DNA of 57,496 nucleotides. It comes from Bacteroidales bacterium (lineage in GTDB: Bacteria > Bacteroidota > Bacteroidia > Bacteroidales > UBA932). A model generated the notes under the pieces. That model was given only the letters and a program-made list of their open reading frames with translations, ran no database searches and was not told the DNA's origin. Where the stretch lies: the NCBI GenBank assembly GCA_024401975.1, contig JAKSKB010000002.1:1-57496 (forward strand). Reading direction: 5' to 3'. The translations under genes were made by a program, and so were the position numbers. Positions 48,751 through 57,148 of this stretch are shown piece after piece. Position 1 is the first letter of the stretch; the number at the start of each line of letters is the position of its first letter.

Positions 48751-49401
48751 ATGACGCACACCGCAGAACTGATTGTACTGAACCTGACGAAAATAAAGGA
48801 CTCCGCCGCGGTCGTCCACTGCCTCAGCGGAAAATGGGGGCGCAGAAGTTTCATAGTCAGCACGGGTAAAACGTCCCCGATATCCCTTTTCCTACCTCTC
48901 AATATCATAGAAGCCGAAGTCATCGAAAACAAGAGGTCTGACCTGTGGAGGATTCGCAACATCAAGGCGGCAGAGCCATTGTCCGGCATAAGAGGGAGCA
49001 TCGCCAGAAACGCCATGACCCTTTTCATAAGCGAAGTCCTGTTCCGTTTCCTGAAAGAGGGCCAATCGGACAACGGGCTGTACCTGTGGTGCCGCAAGAG
49101 CATATTGTGCCTTGACTCGCTTGAGCGTGGATACGCCAGTTTTCATCTACGTTTTCTGGTGGAACTGGCCGGAATACTCGGATTCGCTCCTTCGGCAGGA
49201 GAGCTCGCACCCTTCGATGAAAGATACGGGGACGAATTGAAAATCCTATGCGAAGGAACCCTTGCCGAAGCGCTCGCCCTTCCTCTTACCGGAAAGGACA
49301 GGAACGAGATAGCCGGCATACTGCTCCGTTACCTGTCTTATCACACCGAGTCCGATGTCTGTATAAAGTCCCTGAAGGTCCTCAGGGAACTATTCATCTG
49401 A
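48751..49401 (+). CDS. recO: DNA repair protein RecO
   Basis: The 216-residue protein fits the shorter Bacteroidetes RecO form: an OB-fold at about 1-75 (TAELIVLNLTKIKDSAAVV) and a helical C-terminal domain. RecO loads RecA on SSB-coated DNA with RecR in gap repair. Divergence is considerable, so the call relies on length, fold pattern and coupling with rdgB. It converges with the GH95-like gene, leaving an 18-nt gap. Confidence 0.85.
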   Translation: MTHTAELIVLNLTKIKDSAAVVHCLSGKWGRRSFIVSTGKTSPISLFLPLNIIEAEVIENKRSDLWRIRNIKAAEPLSGIRGSIARNAMTLFISEVLFRFLKEGQSDNGLYLWCRKSILCLDSLERGYASFHLRFLVELAGILGFAPSAGELAPFDERYGDELKILCEGTLAEALALPLTGKDRNEIAGILLRYLSYHTESDVCIKSLKVLRELFI

Positions 49402-49419
49402 ATTATACGACCGGCTCGC

Positions 49420-51678
49420 TCAGGGGTGCCACACGAAGGTCTCGCCCGGTAAAGTCTGCTTCACAAACGGCTCCGCCTGTCCCGGCAGCGCGATGGAGAG
49501 TTCACCTCCCTTTTCGGAAAACACCTCTATTCGCCGGACCTCACCCTCCGCCATATCTGCAGACACTATGAAAGCGCCGCGGGCGCGGAGTCTGTTGAAA
49601 CTCACATCCTTCCACGAGGACGGTATGGCGGGGAAAACCCTTATGGTACCGTCCTGGCTCTGGAGAAGCATCTGCTGCACCCCTGAAGCGAAAGCGAAAT
49701 TGCCCTCAAGGGTGAACGGTCTGTAGGTGAATTGCGACTTGCCGCTGCAGGTCTGGTCACCGTTGGCGTGAAAAGTGTTAGGGAGACAGAAGCACTGTGC
49801 AAATATGCGCAACGCCTCCGCCGCGCCCTCTCCGTCTCTGGCGCGGGCTTTGAGGTTCGCCAGCCAGGAATAACTGTACCCTGTCCACCAGTCCGTACCG
49901 TTGCGGTCTATGCAATCCAGAGTCCCCTTGATTATGCGCTGCGATTCCTCACCGTCGTTCCAGTCAATGAGAGCGAGCGGGAAGATGGACAGTGCGTGCG
50001 AGAAATGACGGTGTGATTCATTGTAGGGAAAGCCTGGAGCGAAGGTGAGCGCGTCATCACAGATATCAAAAGGCTGCATTTCCGCCAGGCGGGAGGCCCA
50101 TTCCGAAGCATCGTCAGCAAATCCGAGCGCCCCGGCCATCTCCGATGCCGCCCCGAAGATAAAGCGCATCAGTGCGAGGTCATAGTTGGTCATCACGCGG
50201 AACCAGGCTTTCAGAGAATTGTTGTAAATCTCGGGGCTGGTACTCAATGGCAACACCCTGTGTCCGGTCTCGTCTATATACGAAAGCTGCTTGAGTGCCG
50301 TGGCCACCTCGGACACGAACGGATAAGCTCTTTCCTCCAGAAACTTGTCATCGGCCGAATACTTCCAATGCAGATAGAAATGCTGGGCCACCCAGGCCGC
50401 CGTCGTGGGCGAGAGCGAATACTGGGGCCATCCTCCCATCGGACGCCCGTCCAACGTGCAGACTCCCGGTACGAGCAGACCGTCCACCTCGAAGAAGTCA
50501 CGCGCAAACTCCCTGAATGCCTCCCTGTTGTCCCAAAGAAAATCGAGGAAAGCCTCTCCTTCCGAAAGATGATTGCCTGTGTAAACGGGCCAGTAACTCA
50601 ACTGGGTGTTGAGGTCATTGTGATAATCCCCTTTCCATGGAGGAAGAAGTCCGTTGTCGGCCGTCCATACGGCCTGAAGCGAAATGGGTCTGGAGCCCTT
50701 CCGACTCGTGGAGCCGAGTTTGTAGATTTCGCTGTCATACTGACGCTGGATGACTGAGTCCGGAACGCTGACCGAAGAAGCGGTCCGGAACTGTTGCCAG
50801 AATGCGGAATGGCTTCTGAAATCCTTTTCAGGCCCGCGCATCATCGCCTTGTCCACCTGCCGTACGGCATCGTTGCCTTTTATGCTTGTGCTCACGCTCC
50901 ATACGCCCGACAAAGCGTCTCCCCTGCGTTTCCATCTGAGGGCGACGTCATAACTGAAATCGCCCCAGCCCTTCTGATGATAGACCATACTCCCGTCGTC
51001 TTCCTCCACCGGCCCCTGCCCGTAGCCCAGAGCCATCAGTTCGTTCGTATGAACTCCGGCATCGTCACCGTCCGAATGTTCGGAATACTTCGGGGGAATC
51101 AGGCAGGGACGGAAATCCTCATCTTTCACGCCTCTGAACACGAACCATCCCACCGGCGCCGAAGCGTCCACGAAAGTCTCGAGCATTGCTCCGCTGTCCC
51201 ATACCACGCGGCAGAGCGCGTCATTGAGCAGCAGTCTCACCGAAACGACCTTTCCCAACGAAGATGACGGAAATTCCAATGCCGCGCAAGAGATTTTCGC
51301 GGGAGCCGCCACCTCACTGTAGGTTCTGTCGAACACATCCCATATCGCCTGCGTATCACCCTCACGGACACGCTCCTGAAGCCATTTGTAGCGAAATCTG
51401 GTGCTGTCAAGAAATTCCTCCGTGGGACGCAGATCCCAGAGGTCGTAATGGTCAAGGGAGAATCTCAGGTTGTCCCCGTGCTGCCAGACCAGCTGGCCCA
51501 GTTCGGCATTACCCAGAGGTACAGCCTCGTCCCACACCTGCGCGAGTCTGTCATAGACAAGGTCACTGGCACTCTCCCCGGCGGGGAAAGCATTGCGGCC
51601 TGCGCGACAGCTTCCGAAACAGAAAGCCAGAATGGCGAAGGGCAGAAACGACCTTGCGATATGCCGTGCATCTGTCAT
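49420..51678 (-). CDS. GH95-like alpha-L-fucosidase lipoprotein
   Basis: This 752-residue protein has a lipobox ending at Cys24 (FGSC). After a beta domain comes an (alpha/alpha)6 barrel with YHNDLNTQLSYWP near 353 carrying the pair of Asn residues, STSPE near 479 with the acid Glu, and TLEGNFAFASG near 658. In studied GH95 enzymes the last block begins with Asp (DGNF), where it activates an active-site Asn; here it is Glu. Fucose or galactose substrates are possible. Transcribed with the GH29 gene, 12 nt apart. Confidence 0.85.
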   Translation of the reverse strand: MTDARHIARSFLPFAILAFCFGSCRAGRNAFPAGESASDLVYDRLAQVWDEAVPLGNAELGQLVWQHGDNLRFSLDHYDLWDLRPTEEFLDSTRFRYKWLQERVREGDTQAIWDVFDRTYSEVAAPAKISCAALEFPSSSLGKVVSVRLLLNDALCRVVWDSGAMLETFVDASAPVGWFVFRGVKDEDFRPCLIPPKYSEHSDGDDAGVHTNELMALGYGQGPVEEDDGSMVYHQKGWGDFSYDVALRWKRRGDALSGVWSVSTSIKGNDAVRQVDKAMMRGPEKDFRSHSAFWQQFRTASSVSVPDSVIQRQYDSEIYKLGSTSRKGSRPISLQAVWTADNGLLPPWKGDYHNDLNTQLSYWPVYTGNHLSEGEAFLDFLWDNREAFREFARDFFEVDGLLVPGVCTLDGRPMGGWPQYSLSPTTAAWVAQHFYLHWKYSADDKFLEERAYPFVSEVATALKQLSYIDETGHRVLPLSTSPEIYNNSLKAWFRVMTNYDLALMRFIFGAASEMAGALGFADDASEWASRLAEMQPFDICDDALTFAPGFPYNESHRHFSHALSIFPLALIDWNDGEESQRIIKGTLDCIDRNGTDWWTGYSYSWLANLKARARDGEGAAEALRIFAQCFCLPNTFHANGDQTCSGKSQFTYRPFTLEGNFAFASGVQQMLLQSQDGTIRVFPAIPSSWKDVSFNRLRARGAFIVSADMAEGEVRRIEVFSEKGGELSIALPGQAEPFVKQTLPGETFVWHP

Positions 51679-51690
51679 ACTTCGCGATAA

Positions 51691-53019
51691 TTAGAGATTG
51701 TTCTTGAAACGTAGTTCGACAATCATATCTGGAGTGTCCTCCGCCGGCTTCGGAAGAGTCAGCACTATGCCCTCCTTATATTGCGACGCCTTCACGGGCC
51801 CGCTTCCGTCGAAAAGTCCCGCGCTGACGAGTTTGTTGCCGGTCAGGGGGAGAAATATGGTATCTTCGTGATTGAGAACGTGGACATAGAGGACATCGGC
51901 CTTCTGAGTCGTAACACCCCAGGACTGCTCCGGGATGCAACCGCCCTGGGTTGCGTATATGGTCTCGCCGTACCTATCCATCCACACGCCTATCTTCTCC
52001 AGCAGTTCAAGACCCTTTTCCGGTATGCTCCCGTCAGGACGGGGACCTATGTTGAGAAGGAGGTTCGCGCCCTTCCCCGCGCTTCTCGCTATGAGACCGA
52101 CTATCTCCGACAGAGGCTTGTAATCGCCGTCCTTGCAGATGTCGTAACCCCAGGACGCGCCCAATATGTCACAAGTCTCAAGCGGAAGGGACGTAATCTT
52201 CTGCCCTGCAGAGAATCCGGACTTGTTCTCACCCGGTACGTCCCTTTCGAAAATCTGGAAATCCTCCCCTTCGAACGGTGCGCTGTGATGGTTCGAAGCC
52301 ACGAGACACGAAGGGCTCAAGCTGTGGATGAGTTCGTACTGACGGTCCAGATCCCACATTGACTTCCATTCCTGCCTGTCTTCGGGCTGCTTGTCCCACA
52401 TCCCGTCATACCATATCGCGCCTATGTTGGGATATCTGGTAAGAAGTTCCGTGAGCTGCGCATACATAAAATCCTTGTACTCATTCCAGTCGCCTGAATC
52501 CGGCCGTCCCGATTCGTGGCCGGTGTTTCCTCTCGGATAATAGTCGTTCCTGCCCCAGTCCAGCTGCGAATAATACAGATGGAGTTTGATCCCCTCTTTC
52601 TCGCAGGCTTCGTAGAGCTCGCCTATCACGTCCCTTCCGAAAGGTGTGCCGTCAACCACGTTATAGCCGCTCTGCTCCGTCTTGAACATCGAGAATCCGT
52701 CGTGATGCCGGGACGTCACGGTCATATACTTTGCGCCTGCGCCTTTGAAGGCCTTCACCCATTGTTCCGCATCGAACTTCGAAGGATAGAAACCTCCGGC
52801 GAGGTTCTTGTACTCTTCGTAAGAAATATCTCTGTTGTTCATTACCCATTCCCCATCACCAAGCATCGAATAGATGCCCCAATGGATGAAAATGCCAAAG
52901 CGGGCCTCGCTGAATTCCTTCCGGGCCTCAAGGTTTTCTTCCGACGGGACATAGCCCGGTTGTGCCTTCGCCGCAAACAGCGAGGCGAGCAGTACGACAG
53001 TTAAAACGATTCTTTTCAT
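51691..53019 (-). CDS. Alpha-L-fucosidase GH29
   Basis: I start at MKRIVLTVV (ATG at 53017-53019, 442 residues) since it begins the signal peptide, with AKAQ near 18; a longer frame reaches 53043. The GH29 core is clear: FGIFIHWGIYSMLG, RHHDGFSMF and the nucleophile Asp in AIWYDGMWDKQ near 205. It releases fucose from glycans. It heads a GH29-GH95 unit with no SusC/SusD pair or regulator nearby. Confidence 0.93.
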   Translation of the reverse strand: MKRIVLTVVLLASLFAAKAQPGYVPSEENLEARKEFSEARFGIFIHWGIYSMLGDGEWVMNNRDISYEEYKNLAGGFYPSKFDAEQWVKAFKGAGAKYMTVTSRHHDGFSMFKTEQSGYNVVDGTPFGRDVIGELYEACEKEGIKLHLYYSQLDWGRNDYYPRGNTGHESGRPDSGDWNEYKDFMYAQLTELLTRYPNIGAIWYDGMWDKQPEDRQEWKSMWDLDRQYELIHSLSPSCLVASNHHSAPFEGEDFQIFERDVPGENKSGFSAGQKITSLPLETCDILGASWGYDICKDGDYKPLSEIVGLIARSAGKGANLLLNIGPRPDGSIPEKGLELLEKIGVWMDRYGETIYATQGGCIPEQSWGVTTQKADVLYVHVLNHEDTIFLPLTGNKLVSAGLFDGSGPVKASQYKEGIVLTLPKPAEDTPDMIVELRFKNNL

Positions 53020-53091
53020 ATAACAGGAAGTTTGTTGTTTCAATCCGCAAATTAATCAAAATTTTCTTCATCGGCAATCCGCGGAAATCAT

Positions 53092-53099
53092 TATCTTTG
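53092..53099 (+). promoter_or_regulatory. Promoter -7 element of the TlpA-like gene
   Basis: TATCTTTG matches TAnnTTTG, 22 nt before the ATG at 53122. Confidence 0.55.
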
Positions 53100-53121
53100 G
53101 CAAAATTTCGGTAAAGGCATT

Positions 53122-53868
53122 ATGAAACGTTTGTTACTTGTCGCCGCGGCGGCGGTCACGCTTTGCTGCGGATGCGGACAGAAGCAGTCATTTTCGGAGG
53201 CTTTGGAAGAATACAGGGCCGAATATGAAAGCATCGCCGAAGGCGAAAATGCGGAAGAACTCCTCGCGGAGTTGAATCTCAAATATTATAACAGACACAG
53301 GGCCGACAGCCTAGGTCTCTTCATTTTCAAGGAAATGGTTTACGAACCTGAGACTTACGACCTCGCCGGACTTTATGCTGAAGCGGACACTCTCATCAGC
53401 AACAACTCCCAGATTCAGCGCATAATGAAGCTGAACGCAGTCAAGTCCTCGCTTATGTCGAAGGACTTCATAGACATCAAGGGCCCCGACGCCGCCACTG
53501 GAAAAGAATTGAGCATAAGCGGAATGGTAGCACTTGGGAAGCCGCTCATCGTTGATTTCTGGGCATCCTGGTGTCCACCCTGCCGTGCTGAAATATCAGG
53601 CCCTCTCGGAGAATACGTGCGCGCCAATCCCGACAAGTGCAACATCATAGGCATTGCCGTATGGGAAAAGAGCGTGGAAGACACCCGCAAGGCGATGGAA
53701 GAGCTGGGAGTCTCCTGGCCCGTCATTTTCACCGGAGGTCGCGACAACTCGCCCAGCGAGATGTACGGGGTATGCGCCATCCCTTCGATGTTCCTCATCT
53801 CACCGGAAGGGAAAGTCATAAAATTCAGTTACGAATCAAAGGATATAATAGAAGAGTTGGAGAAATAG
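53122..53868 (+). CDS. TlpA-like thioredoxin-fold lipoprotein
   Basis: This 248-residue protein has an N-terminal signal with cysteines at 15, 16 and 18; one of them should be the lipidated residue. A helical N-terminal region spans about 25-110. The C-terminal thioredoxin domain carries the redox motif WCPPC near 151-155 and the cis-proline region AIPSMFLI. It is likely a periplasmic thiol-disulfide oxidoreductase. The ssrA promoter lies across and just after its end. Confidence 0.9.
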   Translation: MKRLLLVAAAAVTLCCGCGQKQSFSEALEEYRAEYESIAEGENAEELLAELNLKYYNRHRADSLGLFIFKEMVYEPETYDLAGLYAEADTLISNNSQIQRIMKLNAVKSSLMSKDFIDIKGPDAATGKELSISGMVALGKPLIVDFWASWCPPCRAEISGPLGEYVRANPDKCNIIGIAVWEKSVEDTRKAMEELGVSWPVIFTGGRDNSPSEMYGVCAIPSMFLISPEGKVIKFSYESKDIIEELEK

Positions 53869-53888
53869 GAAGATTTGCACTATATTTG
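53857..53888 (+). promoter_or_regulatory. Promoter of ssrA
   Basis: TTG at 53857-53859 and TATATTTG at 53881-53888 (21-bp spacer) form a promoter whose expected start, 8 nt on, coincides with the first G of the tmRNA at 53897. The -33 part lies in the end of the TlpA-like gene. Confidence 0.65.
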
Positions 53889-53896
53889 TACCGATT

Positions 53897-54291
53897 GGGG
53901 ATGTTTTGGTTTTGACAGCATTGATGTCGGACAATAAGCATGCAGGGCGTGGGAGGTTTGCCCTATAATCTCAGCCTTCAAACAACAGTAGGCAACTACA
54001 ACTATTCATACGCTTGCTAATCTGCATCAGATTGAGCATCAATCGGGGCGGCCAAGGATGTCGCGCTGACGTATATCCCGCCTTTCTTTAGGCCGGTTAT
54101 GAAAGGGTATCGGGGTATCATCCGAAACCGGATGCACGGGAGGACTCCTTTAAATCCCGCCAAGACTTGAAGGATAAGCCGCGGACAGGGTGTCCTTCCC
54201 CAGTCCACGGTCGAAAACCAAAGAAGGAATAAGCATGTAGAAAGTTGCCCGGTGCGGTGTTTGGACGGCGGTTCGAGTCCGCCCATCTCCA
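53897..54291 (+). ncRNA. ssrA: Transfer-messenger RNA (tmRNA)
   Basis: The acceptor stem pairs GGGGATG (53897-53903) with CATCTCC (54284-54290), with one G-T pair, and the T arm GGCGG-TTCGAGT-CCGCC lies just before it. The conserved AATAAGCATGCAG near the 5' end and AATAAGCATGTAGA near the 3' end are tmRNA hallmarks. The tag frame 53991-54020 reads GNYNYSYAC then TAA, nine residues like the GENNYALAA of Bacteroides but with Ala-Cys at the end. The 3' end is followed by CAA, so CCA must be added after transcription. Role: rescue of stalled ribosomes with SmpB. Confidence 0.95.
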
Positions 54292-54377
54292 CAATTTACT
54301 TAGCATTTTAAACCATAGACTCTTCTCGGGTCAACTGGAACATAAAATCCTTAGGAAAAGGGGAAATTAGAGGTCAA

Positions 54378-54403
54378 GTCATCCTACTTTTTGTCCAGAT
54401 GAC
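54378..54403. terminator. Possible bidirectional hairpin between ssrA and the exonuclease gene
   Basis: GTCATC at 54378-54383 can pair with GATGAC at 54398-54403, with a T-rich loop. It sits between the end of ssrA and the end of the convergent exonuclease gene. The stem is short, so the assignment is weak. Confidence 0.25.
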
Positions 54404-54413
54404 CGAATATTAT

Positions 54414-54908
54414 CTACAGAATCCGGAGTGCGATGGCGGCACAGGCTTCGGCATCGGCCAGTGCGTGATGGTGATTGGTGAGGTCGTAACCACAGGCTTC
54501 GGCCACTGTCTGCAACTGGTGATTCGGCAGTGAACAGCCGAAATGCCGTCTCGAAGCGGCCAAAGTATCATAGAACCGATAATCCGGGTAATCCATCTGA
54601 TACACTCTGAATACAGCTTTCAGGCATCCTTCATCGAACCTGGCATTATGCGCCACAAGCGGCAATCCTTCGATTCTTGGTGCAATCTCATCCCAAACAT
54701 ACGGAAATACCGGCGCATCATCTGTATCGGCCTCACATAATCCGTGGACCTGCTGACAGAACCATTTGTAATATTCCGGCTCCGGATGAATAAGCGAATA
54801 GAACTTGTCGACAATCTCGCCGTCCCGCACAATCACAACTCCCACCGAGCAGACGCTGGTGGGACATTCATTGGCAGTTTCAAAATCTATGGCGGCGAAA
54901 GTCTTCAT
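54414..54908 (-). CDS. 3'-5' exonuclease, DnaQ-like DEDDh family
   Basis: This 164-residue stand-alone exonuclease domain has FAAIDFETANE (exo I, Asp/Glu), AHNARFDEGCL (exo II) and HHALADAEACAA (exo III, His and Asp). It resembles the epsilon-type proofreading nuclease or RNase T-like repair enzymes. Its promoter is back to back with that of the YdeI-family gene. Confidence 0.9.
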   Translation of the reverse strand: MKTFAAIDFETANECPTSVCSVGVVIVRDGEIVDKFYSLIHPEPEYYKWFCQQVHGLCEADTDDAPVFPYVWDEIAPRIEGLPLVAHNARFDEGCLKAVFRVYQMDYPDYRFYDTLAASRRHFGCSLPNHQLQTVAEACGYDLTNHHHALADAEACAAIALRIL

Positions 54909-54927
54909 TCTTTGCTTGCTATGAATG

Positions 54928-54935
54928 CAAATTTA
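54928..54935 (-). promoter_or_regulatory. Promoter -7 element of the exonuclease gene
   Basis: The minus strand reads TAAATTTG, 19 nt before the ATG at 54908. Confidence 0.5.
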
Positions 54936-54957
54936 AGATATTCCCGGAAATGATTGC

Positions 54958-54965
54958 TACCTTTG
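54958..54965 (+). promoter_or_regulatory. Promoter -7 element of the YdeI-family gene
   Basis: TACCTTTG matches TAnnTTTG, 27 nt before the ATG at 54993 and 22 bp from the opposing exonuclease promoter element. Confidence 0.5.
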
Positions 54966-54992
54966 ATGTCACAAGCGAAATAGAAATATTCT

Positions 54993-55574
54993 ATGGAAGT
55001 CACCAATCTTCTCGACATCGGCACCCGCGCTGAACTGTATCAATGGTATCTTGGCAACCACGATACGGCAAAGGATTTCTGGATTCGTGTGAACCGTGCG
55101 AATGCAGAGTACCCGGGCGTCATCAGGTACGTCGATGCTGTGGAAGTGGCATTGTGTTTCGGATGGATTGACAGCACGCAGAAACGCATAGACGATGGGA
55201 AACCCGTTCAACATTTCACCCCGAGAAGAAAAGGCTGCAACTGGTGTGAGCAGAACATTGAGCGTTGCCGCAGACTTATCAAAATCGGCGAAATGACCCC
55301 GGCCGGACTTGCCGTCATCCCCGACCTCGACCCGAAGAATTTCGTATTCGAAGACTGGGCAATCGATGCAATCAAAGAGGACAGGCAGGCGTGGCTGAAT
55401 TTCCAGTCATTTCCGGAAAACTACCGTCGCATCAAGCTCGACCGCATCCAGCACTACAGGAACACAGGCCGCCCTAAACAGGCCGAGACGGCACTGAGGA
55501 ACTTCATCCGTGACTGCCACAACTGTAAAATGTCACCGAATTGGAGTGATTTCGGGAAACTGGAGAACTATTGA
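54993..55574 (+). CDS. YdeI/OmpD-associated (OmdA) family protein
   Basis: This 193-residue protein opens with ELYQWYLGNHDTAKDFWIRVNR and contains the VEVALCFGWIDSTQKRID block, followed by FTPRRKG and the C-terminal bacteriocin-protection-like helical part (AWLNFQSFPENYRRIKLD). This is the YdeI/OmdA family, whose biochemical role is not known; members are linked to stress and peptide resistance. It is complete and has its own promoter. Confidence 0.85.
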   Translation: MEVTNLLDIGTRAELYQWYLGNHDTAKDFWIRVNRANAEYPGVIRYVDAVEVALCFGWIDSTQKRIDDGKPVQHFTPRRKGCNWCEQNIERCRRLIKIGEMTPAGLAVIPDLDPKNFVFEDWAIDAIKEDRQAWLNFQSFPENYRRIKLDRIQHYRNTGRPKQAETALRNFIRDCHNCKMSPNWSDFGKLENY

Positions 55575-55576
55575 AA

Positions 55577-55609
55577 CAATAGCAACGACCGCCGCGAGGA
55601 CTGCTATTG
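55577..55609. terminator. Hairpin after the YdeI-family gene
   Basis: CAATAGCA at 55577-55584 and TGCTATTG at 55602-55609 form a perfect 8-bp stem with a 17-nt GC-rich loop, starting 2 nt after the stop codon. There is no T-run, so it may be a processing or attenuating hairpin rather than a classic intrinsic terminator. Confidence 0.45.
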
Positions 55610-55699
55610 CCCGGAGCTTCCTGCATCGGTAGCACGTAGCCTAATCATTTGCTTATGAGGGATGGTTTGGTAAAAATCTTATAATTCAAGATTCAATGA

Positions 55700-56344
55700 T
55701 TATACTATTTCAAGGTCGTTGAATCCGTTCTGCTTACAATAAGAAATAAATTTATTCAACGCTTGAAGTGTACTCTTTTCATCAATAAAGTCGCAAATAT
55801 CAAAAGAATACAAAATTTGTTTTTGTCCGGGCTTTACCTCCAAGCAAGTTTTTTTATGCTTTGATGTCGCAAATGATTTCTCTTCAGCCAATTCCGAAAC
55901 ATTCCATATCCATTCCTTTGCTTTTTGGGGTAAATATTCAAAGTAAAAGAGCAATTTTGAAGAGGATCTTTCCTCTGATATAAAACTTTCTGTTTTGGAT
56001 TTTTCCTCACTCTTTGAATCAAAGAAACCAGTATCACTGTAATGAATGACACTTAAAGCATATGTTCCTCCATCTTCGGCATTTATTTCTCCAAAATAGT
56101 ATTCCGTCATATAGCCATACATAAAATCCCACGCCCACATACCTGTAAACAAATCAAAATATGTATTCCTATGAGGAGAGATGGGGTCGGAAAATAATTT
56201 TTTCCCTTGAACATAAGGAAAACCCATATGATGTTGAATACATACCATCAAATCCATTATTCTGGATTGATATTCGTATACAAGTCGATAGGCTTTTCGG
56301 ACATTACAAAGTGCTTCTTCCATTTTCATTTTCTCAGCATCCAT
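55700..56344 (-). CDS. Protein of unknown function paired with a PD-(D/E)XK nuclease
   Basis: I do not recognise this 214-residue protein. It has an N-terminal helical part (CNVRKAYRLVYEYQSRIMDLM), a central aromatic-rich segment (YFDLFTGMWAWDFMYGYMTEYYFGE) and a Lys/Glu-rich C-terminal half; no signal peptide or membrane helix is evident. The gene is markedly AT-rich, and its start overlaps the nuclease gene by 19 nt, so the two should be translated together. The overlap and shared composition suggest a two-component module, perhaps sensor or partner and nuclease. Confidence 0.7.
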   Translation of the reverse strand: MDAEKMKMEEALCNVRKAYRLVYEYQSRIMDLMVCIQHHMGFPYVQGKKLFSDPISPHRNTYFDLFTGMWAWDFMYGYMTEYYFGEINAEDGGTYALSVIHYSDTGFFDSKSEEKSKTESFISEERSSSKLLFYFEYLPQKAKEWIWNVSELAEEKSFATSKHKKTCLEVKPGQKQILYSFDICDFIDEKSTLQALNKFISYCKQNGFNDLEIV

Positions 56345-57108
56345 ATTGCGTCAAAATTATATTTGTTAATTTCTTTTATAGAAGGAAAAAGTTTGTTCAT
56401 CAATGGAGTATTATCAAATTCAAATCCATCTTTAAAAACTTTCTTACTTTCTATATCTATGTCAACTACGTTTAATGATGCAAGCCATCTCAATTTTAGA
56501 TAATTATGTTTGGCCATAGCATCAATAGCACTTGTCAATATCCTCAATTTCGATAAATCATCATTCTCACCATAAGAAGATAAGATTTTTTCACGAGCAT
56601 CTATTATTGCGTTTAAAAGATTAAACCAACTTGCCGTATATACGTTAATTTTCTTTTTATTGACCGTACATACTCTATCCTTCATCGAGTCATTACCTCC
56701 CAACGCAATTAACATAATTTTTCTGTTACTCTCCGGATAAGTATTCAGAACTGATCTGATTTGATTCTCCCATTGGTCTTCATGCTGCCCCCATTCATCA
56801 GTTTTTTTTGCTTCAATAATTACGGCATATTTATTAGATACTATTAGCACATCCGGTTCCACATACAAAGAATTGCTCGTTCCTTCTGCATCTAATTGCG
56901 CCCAGAATAAGAATTTCTCAATTTTGCCTATATCCTGTGTTAGTATAGAATTCCGACCACAACTCTTGCGCAACAAATTCCAGAACTCACCATCAGGAAG
57001 AAATTGCAGTAATCCTAACACTGATGACGTTAGTGAATCCTCTGATGGTTTAAATGTCGGATCTATATAAGAATCCTTCAATTTATTTTTCAATAAAGCC
57101 TGTAGCAT
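56326..57108 (-). CDS. PD-(D/E)XK nuclease-fold protein
   Basis: This 260-residue protein shows the restriction-endonuclease-like core: an early acidic motif SEDSLTSSVLGLLQFLPDG (Glu23), then EPDVLIV with Asp86, IIEAKK with Glu99 and Lys101, and a nearby Gln (ENQI). It may cut DNA or RNA; the target is unknown. The region is AT-rich, unlike its neighbours, which suggests horizontal origin. Orientation and overlap pair it with the unknown protein at 55700-56344. Confidence 0.75.
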   Translation of the reverse strand: MLQALLKNKLKDSYIDPTFKPSEDSLTSSVLGLLQFLPDGEFWNLLRKSCGRNSILTQDIGKIEKFLFWAQLDAEGTSNSLYVEPDVLIVSNKYAVIIEAKKTDEWGQHEDQWENQIRSVLNTYPESNRKIMLIALGGNDSMKDRVCTVNKKKINVYTASWFNLLNAIIDAREKILSSYGENDDLSKLRILTSAIDAMAKHNYLKLRWLASLNVVDIDIESKKVFKDGFEFDNTPLMNKLFPSIKEINKYNFDAIWMLRK

Positions 57109-57148
57109 TGCTTGCCATTGAACATTGCGAAGTTACAACTATTTTTTC

